This document shows positions 55,518 to 64,000 of a DNA stretch of 64,000 nt, in pieces; position 1 is the stretch's first letter, and each line of letters begins with the position of its first letter. The notes beneath the pieces are model-generated. The model ran no database searches, was not told the origin of the DNA, and worked only from the letters and a program-made list of their open reading frames with translations. The translations under genes were made by a program, and so were the position numbers. Source of the DNA: Bacteriovorax sp. Seq25_V (GTDB lineage: Bacteria; Bdellovibrionota; Bacteriovoracia; Bacteriovoracales; Bacteriovoracaceae); assembly GCF_000447795.1 (NCBI RefSeq), contig NZ_AUNI01000015.1:62001-126000 (forward strand), in the 5' to 3' direction.

Positions 55518-56606
55518 ATGACGACAAATACTAGCTTTATAGCAATCCTTACAAATTATATTCTCATCATGTCCCCATATCTAATGCTTGGCCTATTGGT
55601 AGGTGGACTTATTCATGTCTTTATCTCAAGTGAGAAAATTAAAAAGTCTTTCGGTGCTAAAGGTCTCGCGGGAGTCTTTAAAGCTTCTCTTCTTGGAGTG
55701 CCACTTCCTCTTTGTAGCTGTGCCGTAATTCCAAGTGCTGTTACACTGAAAAAAAATGGTGCTACCAACGGGGCAACTTCAGCATTTCTGATTTCAACTC
55801 CAGAGTCTGGTGTAGATTCGGTCATGGTAACCTATGCAATGATGGATCTTCCGATGGCAATTATTAGACCTGTCACTGCATTTGCTTCGGCATTCATTGC
55901 AGGTATTCTACAATTATTTTTTAATGATAAAGAATATGGTGAAACGAATGAAGCCGCACCAACTTCATGTTGTGGGCCAAAGAAAACGTGTTCTTCAAAA
56001 ACTGTGGAGAGAACTTCTCTTGCATCAAAGCTTGCGAAGACGATGAAATTTTCATTCATTGAACTTATTGATGATATGGCCGGTTGGTTATTTCTTGGTA
56101 TCTTTGCTGGTGCCTGTATTGAGTATCTCTTACCTGCAAATATTTTTGAATCACTAAACCCAACAACAGGGAGACTTGTGATTCTTGCTATTGGAATACC
56201 TCTCTATATCTGTGCATCAGCAAGTACTCCGATCGCAGCCTCTCTTATTGCAAAAGGGATGAGCCCTGGTATGGCGCTTCTTTTCTTACTTGTAGGGCCT
56301 GCAACTAATATTTCTAATATCTTTGTTCTTAATAAGTATATTGGAAAGAAAGGTGTTGTAATTAATATTATCGCAATAGCGGTTGTTGCTCTTGCTGCCT
56401 CTTATATTACAGATATACTTTATGCGAAGATGAACTGGAGCTTTTCTTTTTCTGCAGACCATAATCATATCGAAACAGCATCGTGGCTTGATATCTCTCT
56501 AGCTGTTGCATTTTCTCTTTTACTTTTAAGATCACTTATTATGATTGAGATTCCAAAACTGTATAAAAAGTTTATGTCTAAACCAACTTCAGGATGTTGT
56601 GGCTAA
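55518..56606 (+). CDS. metal permease, SO_0444/YraQ-type (DUF318)
   Basis: 362 aa, about eight membrane segments. It follows the copper/zinc-efflux permease pattern of the SO_0444 family: GLLVGGLIHVF, then GVPLPLCSCAVIP with the CSC metal motif, and GATSAFLISTPESGVDS. A cytoplasmic loop contains SCCGPKKTCSS and the C-terminus ends TSGCCG, both cysteine metal clusters. Likely exports soft metal ions or arsenicals. No repressor gene is adjacent, and no clear ribosome binding site precedes the ATG. Confidence 0.9.
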   Translation: MTTNTSFIAILTNYILIMSPYLMLGLLVGGLIHVFISSEKIKKSFGAKGLAGVFKASLLGVPLPLCSCAVIPSAVTLKKNGATNGATSAFLISTPESGVDSVMVTYAMMDLPMAIIRPVTAFASAFIAGILQLFFNDKEYGETNEAAPTSCCGPKKTCSSKTVERTSLASKLAKTMKFSFIELIDDMAGWLFLGIFAGACIEYLLPANIFESLNPTTGRLVILAIGIPLYICASASTPIAASLIAKGMSPGMALLFLLVGPATNISNIFVLNKYIGKKGVVINIIAIAVVALAASYITDILYAKMNWSFSFSADHNHIETASWLDISLAVAFSLLLLRSLIMIEIPKLYKKFMSKPTSGCCG

Positions 56607-56609
56607 TTA

Positions 56610-57503
56610 CTAGAAAGAGTAATTGGCCTCGAGGTTTTTAATAATCTCTTCAATAAAAACGCGAACATTAATCGACTGGTTTTTCTTTGATGGGTAGATT
56701 GCCCAGATTGGAACTTCTTCAAGCATATAATTATCAAGCACAGAAATAAGCTCACCATTTTTGAGATGATCGAGAACATAAACACTCGGTAGGCGCGCAA
56801 GTCCAGCACCGTGAAGAGCCCCTTTTAAAAGGGCCCTTCCATTATTACTCTTATAATTACCTTTTACTTTCACAGAGAATTGTTCTGACCTTTCTCTAAA
56901 CATCCAAAGGTCATTATTTCCAATCACGCACTGATGGAGCTTTAGCTCTTTTGGATGCTTTGGTATTTCATGATTTTCAAAATATTCTTTCGAGCCACAG
57001 ATATATTCTTTTCTTGAGGCAATTTTCCTCGCAATTAGCGTAGAGTCCTCAAGCTTCCCAAAGCGAATTCCCAGATCAAAATTTTCTTTCACAAGATTTA
57101 CAAGTTTTTCGTTGAAAGATAATTCGATGGTGAGGTTTGGGTAGAGTTTAGCAAGCTTGGCCGCGACCGGGGCAATGTACTCTTCCGCAAAAACTCCGGC
57201 CATCGTCACTCGAAGAAGACCTTGAGGTGTGTCTGAAGTATTTAGGATATTTTCTTTTGCTAGGGCTACAGACTTCAAGGCCTCGTGGCATGTTTCGTAG
57301 AATTTTTCGCCTTCAGCAGTGAGCTTTACAATTCTTGTTGAACGCTGAAAGAGTTTTTGACCGAGCTCATTTTCTAGGGAGGCGACTGATTTACTTAAGT
57401 GGGATTTGGAAACACCCATCTCCTTTGCAGCGAGAGAAAAACTCTCGAAACGGGCTACATTAGTGAAGGCAACGATATTTCCAAGATTTTTAATTGTTTC
57501 CAT
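56610..57503 (-). CDS. LysR family transcriptional regulator
   Basis: 297 aa. N-terminal winged HTH (~5-65; FTNVARFESFSLAAKEMGVSKSHLSKSVASLE), followed by a substrate-binding domain (RVTMAGVFAEEYIAPV...). It is divergent from frmA, the classic arrangement for a formaldehyde-responsive LysR regulator; the effector is unknown. On its own strand the -35 TTGACA (57540-57535), 17-base spacer and CATAGT (57517-57512) place the transcript start at about 57505, 2-3 bases from the ATG, and I see no ribosome binding site, so its message should be almost leaderless. Confidence 0.93.
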   Translation of the reverse strand: METIKNLGNIVAFTNVARFESFSLAAKEMGVSKSHLSKSVASLENELGQKLFQRSTRIVKLTAEGEKFYETCHEALKSVALAKENILNTSDTPQGLLRVTMAGVFAEEYIAPVAAKLAKLYPNLTIELSFNEKLVNLVKENFDLGIRFGKLEDSTLIARKIASRKEYICGSKEYFENHEIPKHPKELKLHQCVIGNNDLWMFRERSEQFSVKVKGNYKSNNGRALLKGALHGAGLARLPSVYVLDHLKNGELISVLDNYMLEEVPIWAIYPSKKNQSINVRVFIEEIIKNLEANYSF

Positions 57504-57512
57504 ATGGAAACA
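57495..57512. repeat. 18-bp perfect palindrome over the LysR start codon
   Basis: TGTTTCCATATGGAAACA reads the same on both strands and contains the start codon of the LysR gene in its centre. A dimeric regulator binding here would block its own gene; it is equally possible that it is chance from the codons MET. Confidence 0.55.
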
Positions 57513-57562
57513 CTATGTCGCCAATTTGACTCATTGTCAAGAATTCGGACTACTCATATAAT
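57512..57562. promoter_or_regulatory. overlapping divergent promoters sharing a LysR-type dyad
   Basis: Dyad TTGAC-N5-GTCAA (57526-57540), with the T-N11-A core of LysR boxes. Plus strand, for frmA: -35 TTGTCA (57534-57539), spacer 17, -10 TATAAT (57557-57562). Minus strand, for the LysR gene: -35 TTGACA (57540-57535), spacer 17, -10 CATAGT (57517-57512). Both -35 elements lie in the dyad. Confidence 0.78.
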
Positions 57563-57585
57563 ATGGTGATTTTGATATTTTTTAA

Positions 57586-58721
<1,136 letters not shown>

Positions 58722-58722
<1 letters not shown>

Positions 58723-59546
58723 TGAATATAGTACTAAAAAAACAGAGCAAGACTTTTGGAGGTTACACTCGTTATTACGAGCATGATTCACTGTCGACGA
58801 TGACAAAGATGAATTTCTCAACTTTTGAACCAAAGGAAAAAGGTGAGCTCGATCATTGTATTATCTGGCTTTCGGGTCTGACTTGTACTGAAGATAATTT
58901 TATCACAAAGGCCGGAGCACAAAAGTTTCTGGCCGGTACAAATAGTATGATTATCTGTCCAGATACTTCTCCTCGAGGCCTCAATAATCCGAATGAGCAT
59001 GAAAGCTATGACTTTGGGTCAGGAGCTAGTTTCTACGTCAATGCCACAACTGAAGGTTATGAAAAAAACTATCAGATGTATGACTATATCGTAAAAGATC
59101 TTGTCGATTTAGTGAGAAGTAACTTTGGGATCAACTCATTTTCGATCATGGGACACTCGATGGGTGGTCATGGTGCGCTTGTTATCGGTTTAAGAGAGAG
59201 CCATATCTTTAAGAAGATTTCTGCATTTTCTCCAATTGTTAATCCGAGTAATTGCCCTTGGGGACAAAAAGCTCTTGAAGGATACTTGGGAGCAAATAAG
59301 GAAGAATGGAAGAAGTACGATGCGACAGAGTTGCTTTCTAGTGGAGTTATTCATAGTGAAAAAATTCTTATCGATCAGGGACTTGAAGATGAGTTTTTAG
59401 AAAAAGAATTACTTACAAATAACTTTGTAGAGGTAGCAAAAGCAAAGAGTAGACCAGTTGAAGTAAACTTCCGTGAAGGCTATGACCATAGCTATTTCTT
59501 TATTTCTTCTTTTATAGAAGACCATATTAAATTTCATTTACCATAA
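58722..59546 (+). CDS. fghA: S-formylglutathione hydrolase
   Basis: 274 aa alpha/beta hydrolase of the esterase D type, second step of formaldehyde detoxification: S-formylglutathione to formate and glutathione. Nucleophile Ser in GHSMGGHGAL; catalytic Asp and His in LIDQGLEDEF and GYDHSYFFI. YYEHDS and WLSGLTCTEDNFITKAGAQ near the start are family-specific. It overlaps frmA by one base. A strong terminator closes the operon. Confidence 0.95.
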
Positions 59547-59557
59547 GCGATAAAGAA

Positions 59558-59585
59558 AAGGGCCAGATTTACTGGCCCTTCTTAT
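59558..59585. terminator. terminator of the formaldehyde operon
   Basis: AAGGGCCAG-ATTTA-CTGGCCCTT, 9-bp perfect stem, then CTTATTTT. On the minus strand it also serves the convergent phospholipase gene. Confidence 0.88.
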
Positions 59586-59586
59586 T

Positions 59587-61725
59587 TTAAAATCGTTTTT
59601 CAAGTTCAGCCTTAGCCCTAAAGAACATGGCCGCTACTGAGTTAAGCAGTGCTGAAGTTCGCTTATCAAAGAGTTTGCCTAGAATATTTGCTTCAAAGTT
59701 TTCAATATCTAGTTTTTCCATCTTCTCTGCATCTTTCCAGTCTGCTAAGAATCTCTTATCAAATGATTTAACTTCTTTTATGTCGTAAACCTGTGCTCCA
59801 AACTCTCTGAAGCTTCCTTGAAGAGTATCTGGGTTGATATTTGAGGAGCCTCCAAGAACGATTCGACCATCGACAGAAGTTATTTTTCGATGGTTTTCCT
59901 GATGGTATTCTTTATGTGTCCCATCAGGAAATTCTGCTTTAATACCATAAGTTTTTCTCGCTCTGACATCAATACCTTGGTCAACAAGTTGCTTGATGAA
60001 GATGGTATTAGGTAAACCATTCATTCCAAAGTTACCATTGTGATCGATAACTATTTTCATATCAACTTCAGGATGCTGGGCCTTCTTTTTGATTAGCGCA
60101 TCAATGATGTAAGGATCGTAAAGAAATAGTTGTTCCATGTAGATATTCTTCTTTGCATTTTGAATCATATCGACAAGCATATTTCTAACATTTTTAATTG
60201 TTCCATCGACATCGGCTTCTGCAATTCTAACCGTCGTAGGGTTTTCCAGCTTGTACTCTTTCTTAGTAATCCTAACACTGTCTAAGATTTCTTTAGCTCG
60301 TGGTAGATACTTTCTGTTATCAAGTTCTAGCTCTTTATAGTACATACGAGCTAACTCTTTTGGATCTGTTGTTAATGCTGCTTCGATATCGCGATAGTAT
60401 GAAGCTTGAACAAGCGCTGCCGCAGGGCCTGTGACATAAATAGCGTCATCATAGTAGTAACCACCTGAGTGATCTGTCCAGTTCTTTGATCCAAAGTATG
60501 CCTCTGCATCATCATAATTTCCATCGACAACGATTACTTTTGAGTGATCAATTTTTGATTCATAGTAAGTATTACCAGTTTCAAAATACTTAAAAGTATT
60601 ATCATCTTTTGGAATCAGCTCTGTGATACCAAGAGGGATTCCTGGAGGGTGTCTTTGAATATTTGCCTGTAGTAAGCTTACTGACTTATTAAGTTTTGGA
60701 TCTTCCTTAATTCTTTTTTGAATATATTGGAAGATTGGAACCATCTCTTCAACCATGTTGTAGTTCGTCGCATAGTCGTGAAGAATAGTTACTTTAAAGT
60801 TTGGATCTTTCTTGAGCTTCTTTAGTGTTTCATCAAGAAGATACTCTGAAAGAGTTGCCCCAAGAGTCCCTCCGAATAGAAAAATATCAATAAACACCGA
60901 GTGCTCAGCTCTATCGATCATCTCTCTAATCTTCATATAAATTGGATCTTCTTTAAAGATAATATGTCCTTCAGGATCTTCTTTTGTTGGCATCTTTATA
61001 TAAGGAGCATCAAAATCAAGCTTCCCGCCTGCAAACATAACTCTTTGGTTGAGCCAGTCAATTCTTTCAAGATCAATTTTGTTCTCAGAAACAATTTCTG
61101 TCTGATTACTTGGAAGAAATCCTAGCGCCGAAAGAGAGTATTCTGAAATCTCTGGAACTTGTTCCTTGAGATTTACTTTTACGATTGGATCATTAAGAAG
61201 CATTTTTACAAATTGGATATCATCGTCAACATTTGCCAATTGTTCGGCACTCTTTTTAAGGTCATCGAAGTGTTTTGAAATGCTATTTGTTGTAATATCA
61301 TTATCACCGGTAAGTTCTTTTAAAAGACTAAGCGCTTCGACCTTTTTTTCGTCATCGATAACAGGATTATCTATGAAATCTCTGAGAATAAAGAGCTTGT
61401 ATGCTTTCGTATAGTAGAGAACTGAGGCGAGGTTACTCTTATTCTCTTTTATTGACCTCCAGTATACAAGTGGCCTTAAAAGAGCATCTGGCACCGTTTT
61501 GTCTAATGCCTTAACGATTGCAGTGACCTTCTTTTTATCAGATCGCTTGAGATCTTTAACTAGCTCGAGAAATGAATTCCTGTGAGCAAAGTCACGCTTC
61601 CCAAATACCGAAGAGTAATTATCGAGGAGTACTTTTTGTGACTTTATTCTATCATCGATATTGAACGTGGCACTAAAGGCCTGTGTTGATAATATCATTG
61701 CTAAAATTGGTGCAGTTATTTTCAT
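59587..61725 (-). CDS. exported phospholipase D-like protein
   Basis: 712 aa with a signal peptide (~19 residues, TQAFS-ATF). Two HKD motifs: DHSKVIVVDG with His394 and ENHRKITSVDG with His612, each followed by GS-N (YFGSKNWTD and LGGSSNINPD). The first ~225 residues are helical and not recognised. Two HKD halves in one chain make a complete active site, so it should cleave or transfer phosphodiester bonds in lipids or nucleic acid outside the cytoplasm, e.g. cardiolipin-synthase-like or lipase. It lies 13 bases downstream of the anchored protein gene; the two form an operon. Confidence 0.88.
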   Translation of the reverse strand: MKITAPILAMILSTQAFSATFNIDDRIKSQKVLLDNYSSVFGKRDFAHRNSFLELVKDLKRSDKKKVTAIVKALDKTVPDALLRPLVYWRSIKENKSNLASVLYYTKAYKLFILRDFIDNPVIDDEKKVEALSLLKELTGDNDITTNSISKHFDDLKKSAEQLANVDDDIQFVKMLLNDPIVKVNLKEQVPEISEYSLSALGFLPSNQTEIVSENKIDLERIDWLNQRVMFAGGKLDFDAPYIKMPTKEDPEGHIIFKEDPIYMKIREMIDRAEHSVFIDIFLFGGTLGATLSEYLLDETLKKLKKDPNFKVTILHDYATNYNMVEEMVPIFQYIQKRIKEDPKLNKSVSLLQANIQRHPPGIPLGITELIPKDDNTFKYFETGNTYYESKIDHSKVIVVDGNYDDAEAYFGSKNWTDHSGGYYYDDAIYVTGPAAALVQASYYRDIEAALTTDPKELARMYYKELELDNRKYLPRAKEILDSVRITKKEYKLENPTTVRIAEADVDGTIKNVRNMLVDMIQNAKKNIYMEQLFLYDPYIIDALIKKKAQHPEVDMKIVIDHNGNFGMNGLPNTIFIKQLVDQGIDVRARKTYGIKAEFPDGTHKEYHQENHRKITSVDGRIVLGGSSNINPDTLQGSFREFGAQVYDIKEVKSFDKRFLADWKDAEKMEKLDIENFEANILGKLFDKRTSALLNSVAAMFFRAKAELEKRF

Positions 61726-61738
61726 ATGATACCCGTTG

Positions 61739-63019
61739 TTATTTAATTGAATTAAAAAGTTCTTCTAATTTAAATGACTCAATAATTTTGTCAGCAGGAG
61801 CTTCTAAAAATGCTCTCTTGATCTTGTTATTAATTTTGAAGTCACTTGACGAATTTGTTGATCTCGTCACAATTTTCGAATTACTTGTGAATTTCTTTTC
61901 TTTCATATCATAAACAAGTTTCTCAACTCGTGTCTTAAACTTTTCTGATGGCATATCGAAGTTTGACTCACCTGAGATATAAAGATCAGAAGTTCTGATG
62001 TCGTTGTCTTTTTTAAAGATTGAGAAAATTCTCTTTATTAAATTGTCATGACTCTTATCTAGTGAAACGATCTCTCCCACGTGAATAACCATTTTTTCTG
62101 GTTGTGGAATTAAGTCAGCAAGGTTGAAACTATAAATATTATCAACAGTGATGTATTGATGCTTATAATCGTCCTCGAGCTTAAAGTGCGTCATTGAGAC
62201 GTTAATAGACTTGTTTTTAATTACTGAATTTAAATCAATTACTGAAGGATCATTTACACGATAGTATTTTCTAAGCCTTAAAAATCCTTTTACAGCATTT
62301 TTTGTAGGTTTTGGAATAGGTTGAGTTATTTTCCAGCTTGTATCAAGTAGCTCAGCCGAAACAGTGATTGCACCACCGACATACTGAAAAGCCTCGCCAG
62401 AAAAAGGAATATTTGTCCCTAAGACTGATTCTGGTAATGTTTTAGGATCGTTTGTGATGTCGTTTAAAAGTCTTCCTGTGGTATTAAAGTTTACAAGTTG
62501 GTTTGAATCTAATTCAGGAGAAAAGCTTGCTTCCGTATTTCTTGGTGTGAAAGTAAAATCCAACTCGAAGTTGGCATCAATGAGTTTTACAGCTTTAAAA
62601 GTATAAACGAACTGATTTAAAAATTGCTTAACCAACTGTCCTTTTGCTGATGCCGGTAGAGTTAACTCTTTATTTCCTTTAGCGAGTTCAGCGAAAGTTT
62701 TCTTTAAACCTTCTTCGATAGCTTCTTTTCCATTTTTCTTGAAATAATCAGCGCCCTTATCGCTCCAAAAGTGAACATCCATATCGTATGTGACATGCCC
62801 GCTATGAGTGTCGAATTGAAAGTAGTCTTCAAACTGGCTCGCTGCAGGTAAGGTAGAGAGATCGAGTGAGGCGGGAGCTCGATCAGAGACTGTCTGACTA
62901 CTTTTTGAGCTCCAATGGCCTTGTATCTCTGGTCGAAAGAAATTATCGTAGGCCAAGTAGTTGGTGTAGGCTACTCCTAGGAATAGGATAAACCATTTAA
63001 ATTGTGTTTTTGAATTCAA
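61739..63019 (-). CDS. membrane-anchored protein upstream of the phospholipase D, TTG start
   Basis: 426 aa. I put the start at TTG 63019: GGAGG lies 5 bases upstream on the minus strand. Upstream in-frame codons to 63067 lack a site. The protein then begins NSKTQFKWFILFLGVAYTNYLAY, a single N-terminal anchor, followed by a ~390-residue polar domain with beta-rich strands and few cysteines. No family recognised. It is the first gene of the two-gene unit with the phospholipase D-like protein, so it may chaperone, dock or protect it. Confidence 0.7.
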   Translation of the reverse strand: MNSKTQFKWFILFLGVAYTNYLAYDNFFRPEIQGHWSSKSSQTVSDRAPASLDLSTLPAASQFEDYFQFDTHSGHVTYDMDVHFWSDKGADYFKKNGKEAIEEGLKKTFAELAKGNKELTLPASAKGQLVKQFLNQFVYTFKAVKLIDANFELDFTFTPRNTEASFSPELDSNQLVNFNTTGRLLNDITNDPKTLPESVLGTNIPFSGEAFQYVGGAITVSAELLDTSWKITQPIPKPTKNAVKGFLRLRKYYRVNDPSVIDLNSVIKNKSINVSMTHFKLEDDYKHQYITVDNIYSFNLADLIPQPEKMVIHVGEIVSLDKSHDNLIKRIFSIFKKDNDIRTSDLYISGESNFDMPSEKFKTRVEKLVYDMKEKKFTSNSKIVTRSTNSSSDFKINNKIKRAFLEAPADKIIESFKLEELFNSIK

Positions 63020-63128
63020 AATATCCTCCACTTCACATTTATCTTTACTCTCTTCGGATAAAAGCATTATATAATTGAGTATAAACCTAGGTTTCTCAAT
63101 AGATTTAATTACTTATATTGGAAGATTA

Positions 63129-64000
63129 ATGCTTAATTACTTGTACTTTGCCCTTCTTGCACTTTTTTGGGGAGGCTCATTTGTTGCTATAAAAAATCTT
63201 ATCGGTGAGATTCCTTCTTTTACTTCTGCATTTTATCGCGTTCTTTTTTCCGTACTTTTTTTGAGTATCATTTATATAAAAAAATTAAATATCGATTTTA
63301 AAAACGATCTCGCAAAAAAAGAAATTCTTAATTCTGCTATCGCTGGTTTGTGTTCGATTGGTATACCATTCGCATTTCTTTTTTGGGGAGAACTCCATAC
63401 TTCTCCAAGTCTTGCGGCTATTATCAATGGAACCGTTCCTCTCTGGACAATGATAATAGGGATTTTGTTTTTCAATGGAGCAAAAGAAGTTACTAGGCTA
63501 AAACTTGTTGGTCTCGTTCTTGGAATAACTGGAATTGTGATTATATTTTTTCCGAAGATTAAATTCTCTGGAAGTGACTTAGAAATTTATGGCCTTATTT
63601 CAATTATGTTTATGGCAATTTTCTATGCAATTGGAATTAATTTAAATAAAACCCTACTGAGCGGGCATAAATATATTCTTGGAAGTCGGAATACAATTAT
63701 TCAGCAATTGTCTTCGCTTGTCCTATTGTTCGTTTTAACGCTCGCAATTGATGGAGTGCCAGAGGTTTCAAAGATCATGAATTTATCAGCATCGGGGAGT
63801 ATTATCTATCTTTCTTTATTTTCTACGTGCTTTGCCTTTATCATATTCTACAAACTCATTGAACACTTTGGCGCAGTTAAGGCATCGACAGTTACATTCT
63901 TTGTTCCTGCCGTTGCACTTATTCTTGATGGGATCATTTATAATAGAAGTCTCGAACTATATGAGTCGACTGGTGCTGCAACAATTTTTCTAAGCATGTA
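63129..64000 (+). CDS. EamA/DMT family transporter, cut off by the window end
   Basis: An open frame runs from ATG 63129 to the window end (290 codons, no stop). GGAAG is just upstream. It has about ten membrane segments in two EamA repeats, as in the drug/metabolite transporter superfamily: LFWGGSFVAIKNLIG at the start, LGSRNTIIQQLSS between repeats, SLFSTCFAFIIFYKLIEHFGAVKAST in the second. Likely an exporter of a metabolite; the substrate is unknown. Its 3' end is outside the window. Confidence 0.85.
   Translation, partial: MLNYLYFALLALFWGGSFVAIKNLIGEIPSFTSAFYRVLFSVLFLSIIYIKKLNIDFKNDLAKKEILNSAIAGLCSIGIPFAFLFWGELHTSPSLAAIINGTVPLWTMIIGILFFNGAKEVTRLKLVGLVLGITGIVIIFFPKIKFSGSDLEIYGLISIMFMAIFYAIGINLNKTLLSGHKYILGSRNTIIQQLSSLVLLFVLTLAIDGVPEVSKIMNLSASGSIIYLSLFSTCFAFIIFYKLIEHFGAVKASTVTFFVPAVALILDGIIYNRSLELYESTGAATIFLSM

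Overview
The window is AT-rich, densely coded DNA. I read it as a chromosome segment of a marine predatory bacterium of the Bacteriovoracales type (Halobacteriovorax-like, Bdellovibrionota). This is inference from the gene mix: many secreted proteins without recognisable families, secreted proteases, a secreted nuclease and a phospholipase D-like enzyme, several chemoreceptors, short intergenic gaps, clear GGAG-type ribosome binding sites and frequent GTG/TTG starts. No rRNA marker is present, so the assignment is not proven. I see no insertion sequence, prophage or CRISPR array.

Layout. 1-11.2 kb: mostly secreted proteins of unknown role, including a 1508-residue exported protein, a TTG-started exported EEP-family nuclease/phosphatase, and a GTG-started exported protein followed directly by a helix-turn-helix protein. 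11.4-15.3 kb: metG and leuS on the minus strand, ending at a strong terminator. 15.4-25.3 kb: an exported protein with two aspartic-protease-like DTGS motifs and a HExxH motif, a c-type cytochrome, a lipoprotein/gamma-carbonic-anhydrase/soluble chemoreceptor operon, an exported zinc protease, a minus-strand operon ending in a degenerate HD-GYP protein, an outer-membrane protein and a pseudouridine synthase. 25.5-34.2 kb: a lone receiver protein, a second copy of the zinc protease, a BtpA/PfkB/TauE operon, a Bcr/CflA exporter, an ATP-cone nuclease overlapping a beta-CASP nuclease, and a GNAT-nitrilase fusion. 34.2-43.0 kb: a Cache chemoreceptor, GST, aldo/keto reductase, KatG, an FAH-family enzyme and a chemoreceptor with three tandem PAS domains. 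43.0-49.4 kb: a lipoprotein, a CNNM-type protein, GNAT, pirin, a KirBac-type potassium channel, DUF1275 and a PQQ-type sugar dehydrogenase. 49.4-54.9 kb: an ECF41 sigma factor divergent from a carboxymuconolactone decarboxylase, a nitroreductase, a GAF histidine kinase, a MepB-like protein and a Cys-rich exported protein. 54.9-55.5 kb: tRNA-Asp with promoter and terminator next to an unexplained structured stretch. 55.5-64 kb: a metal permease, a LysR regulator divergent from a glutathione-dependent formaldehyde detoxification pair (frmA, fghA), an exported phospholipase D-like protein with an anchored partner, and a partial EamA transporter.

The best-supported regulatory finding is at the ECF41 locus. 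The divergent sigma-factor and carboxymuconolactone-decarboxylase genes each carry an exact TGTCACA-N16-CGTC promoter, which is the signature I know for this sigma group. The sigma-factor start codon lies so close to its -10 element that the transcript should be leaderless. A second compact divergent switch lies between the LysR gene and frmA: two sigma70-type promoters share one TTGAC-N5-GTCAA dyad. Oxidative and electrophile stress (KatG, GST, nitroreductase, ECF41 module, formaldehyde pair) and signalling/chemotaxis are recurring themes.
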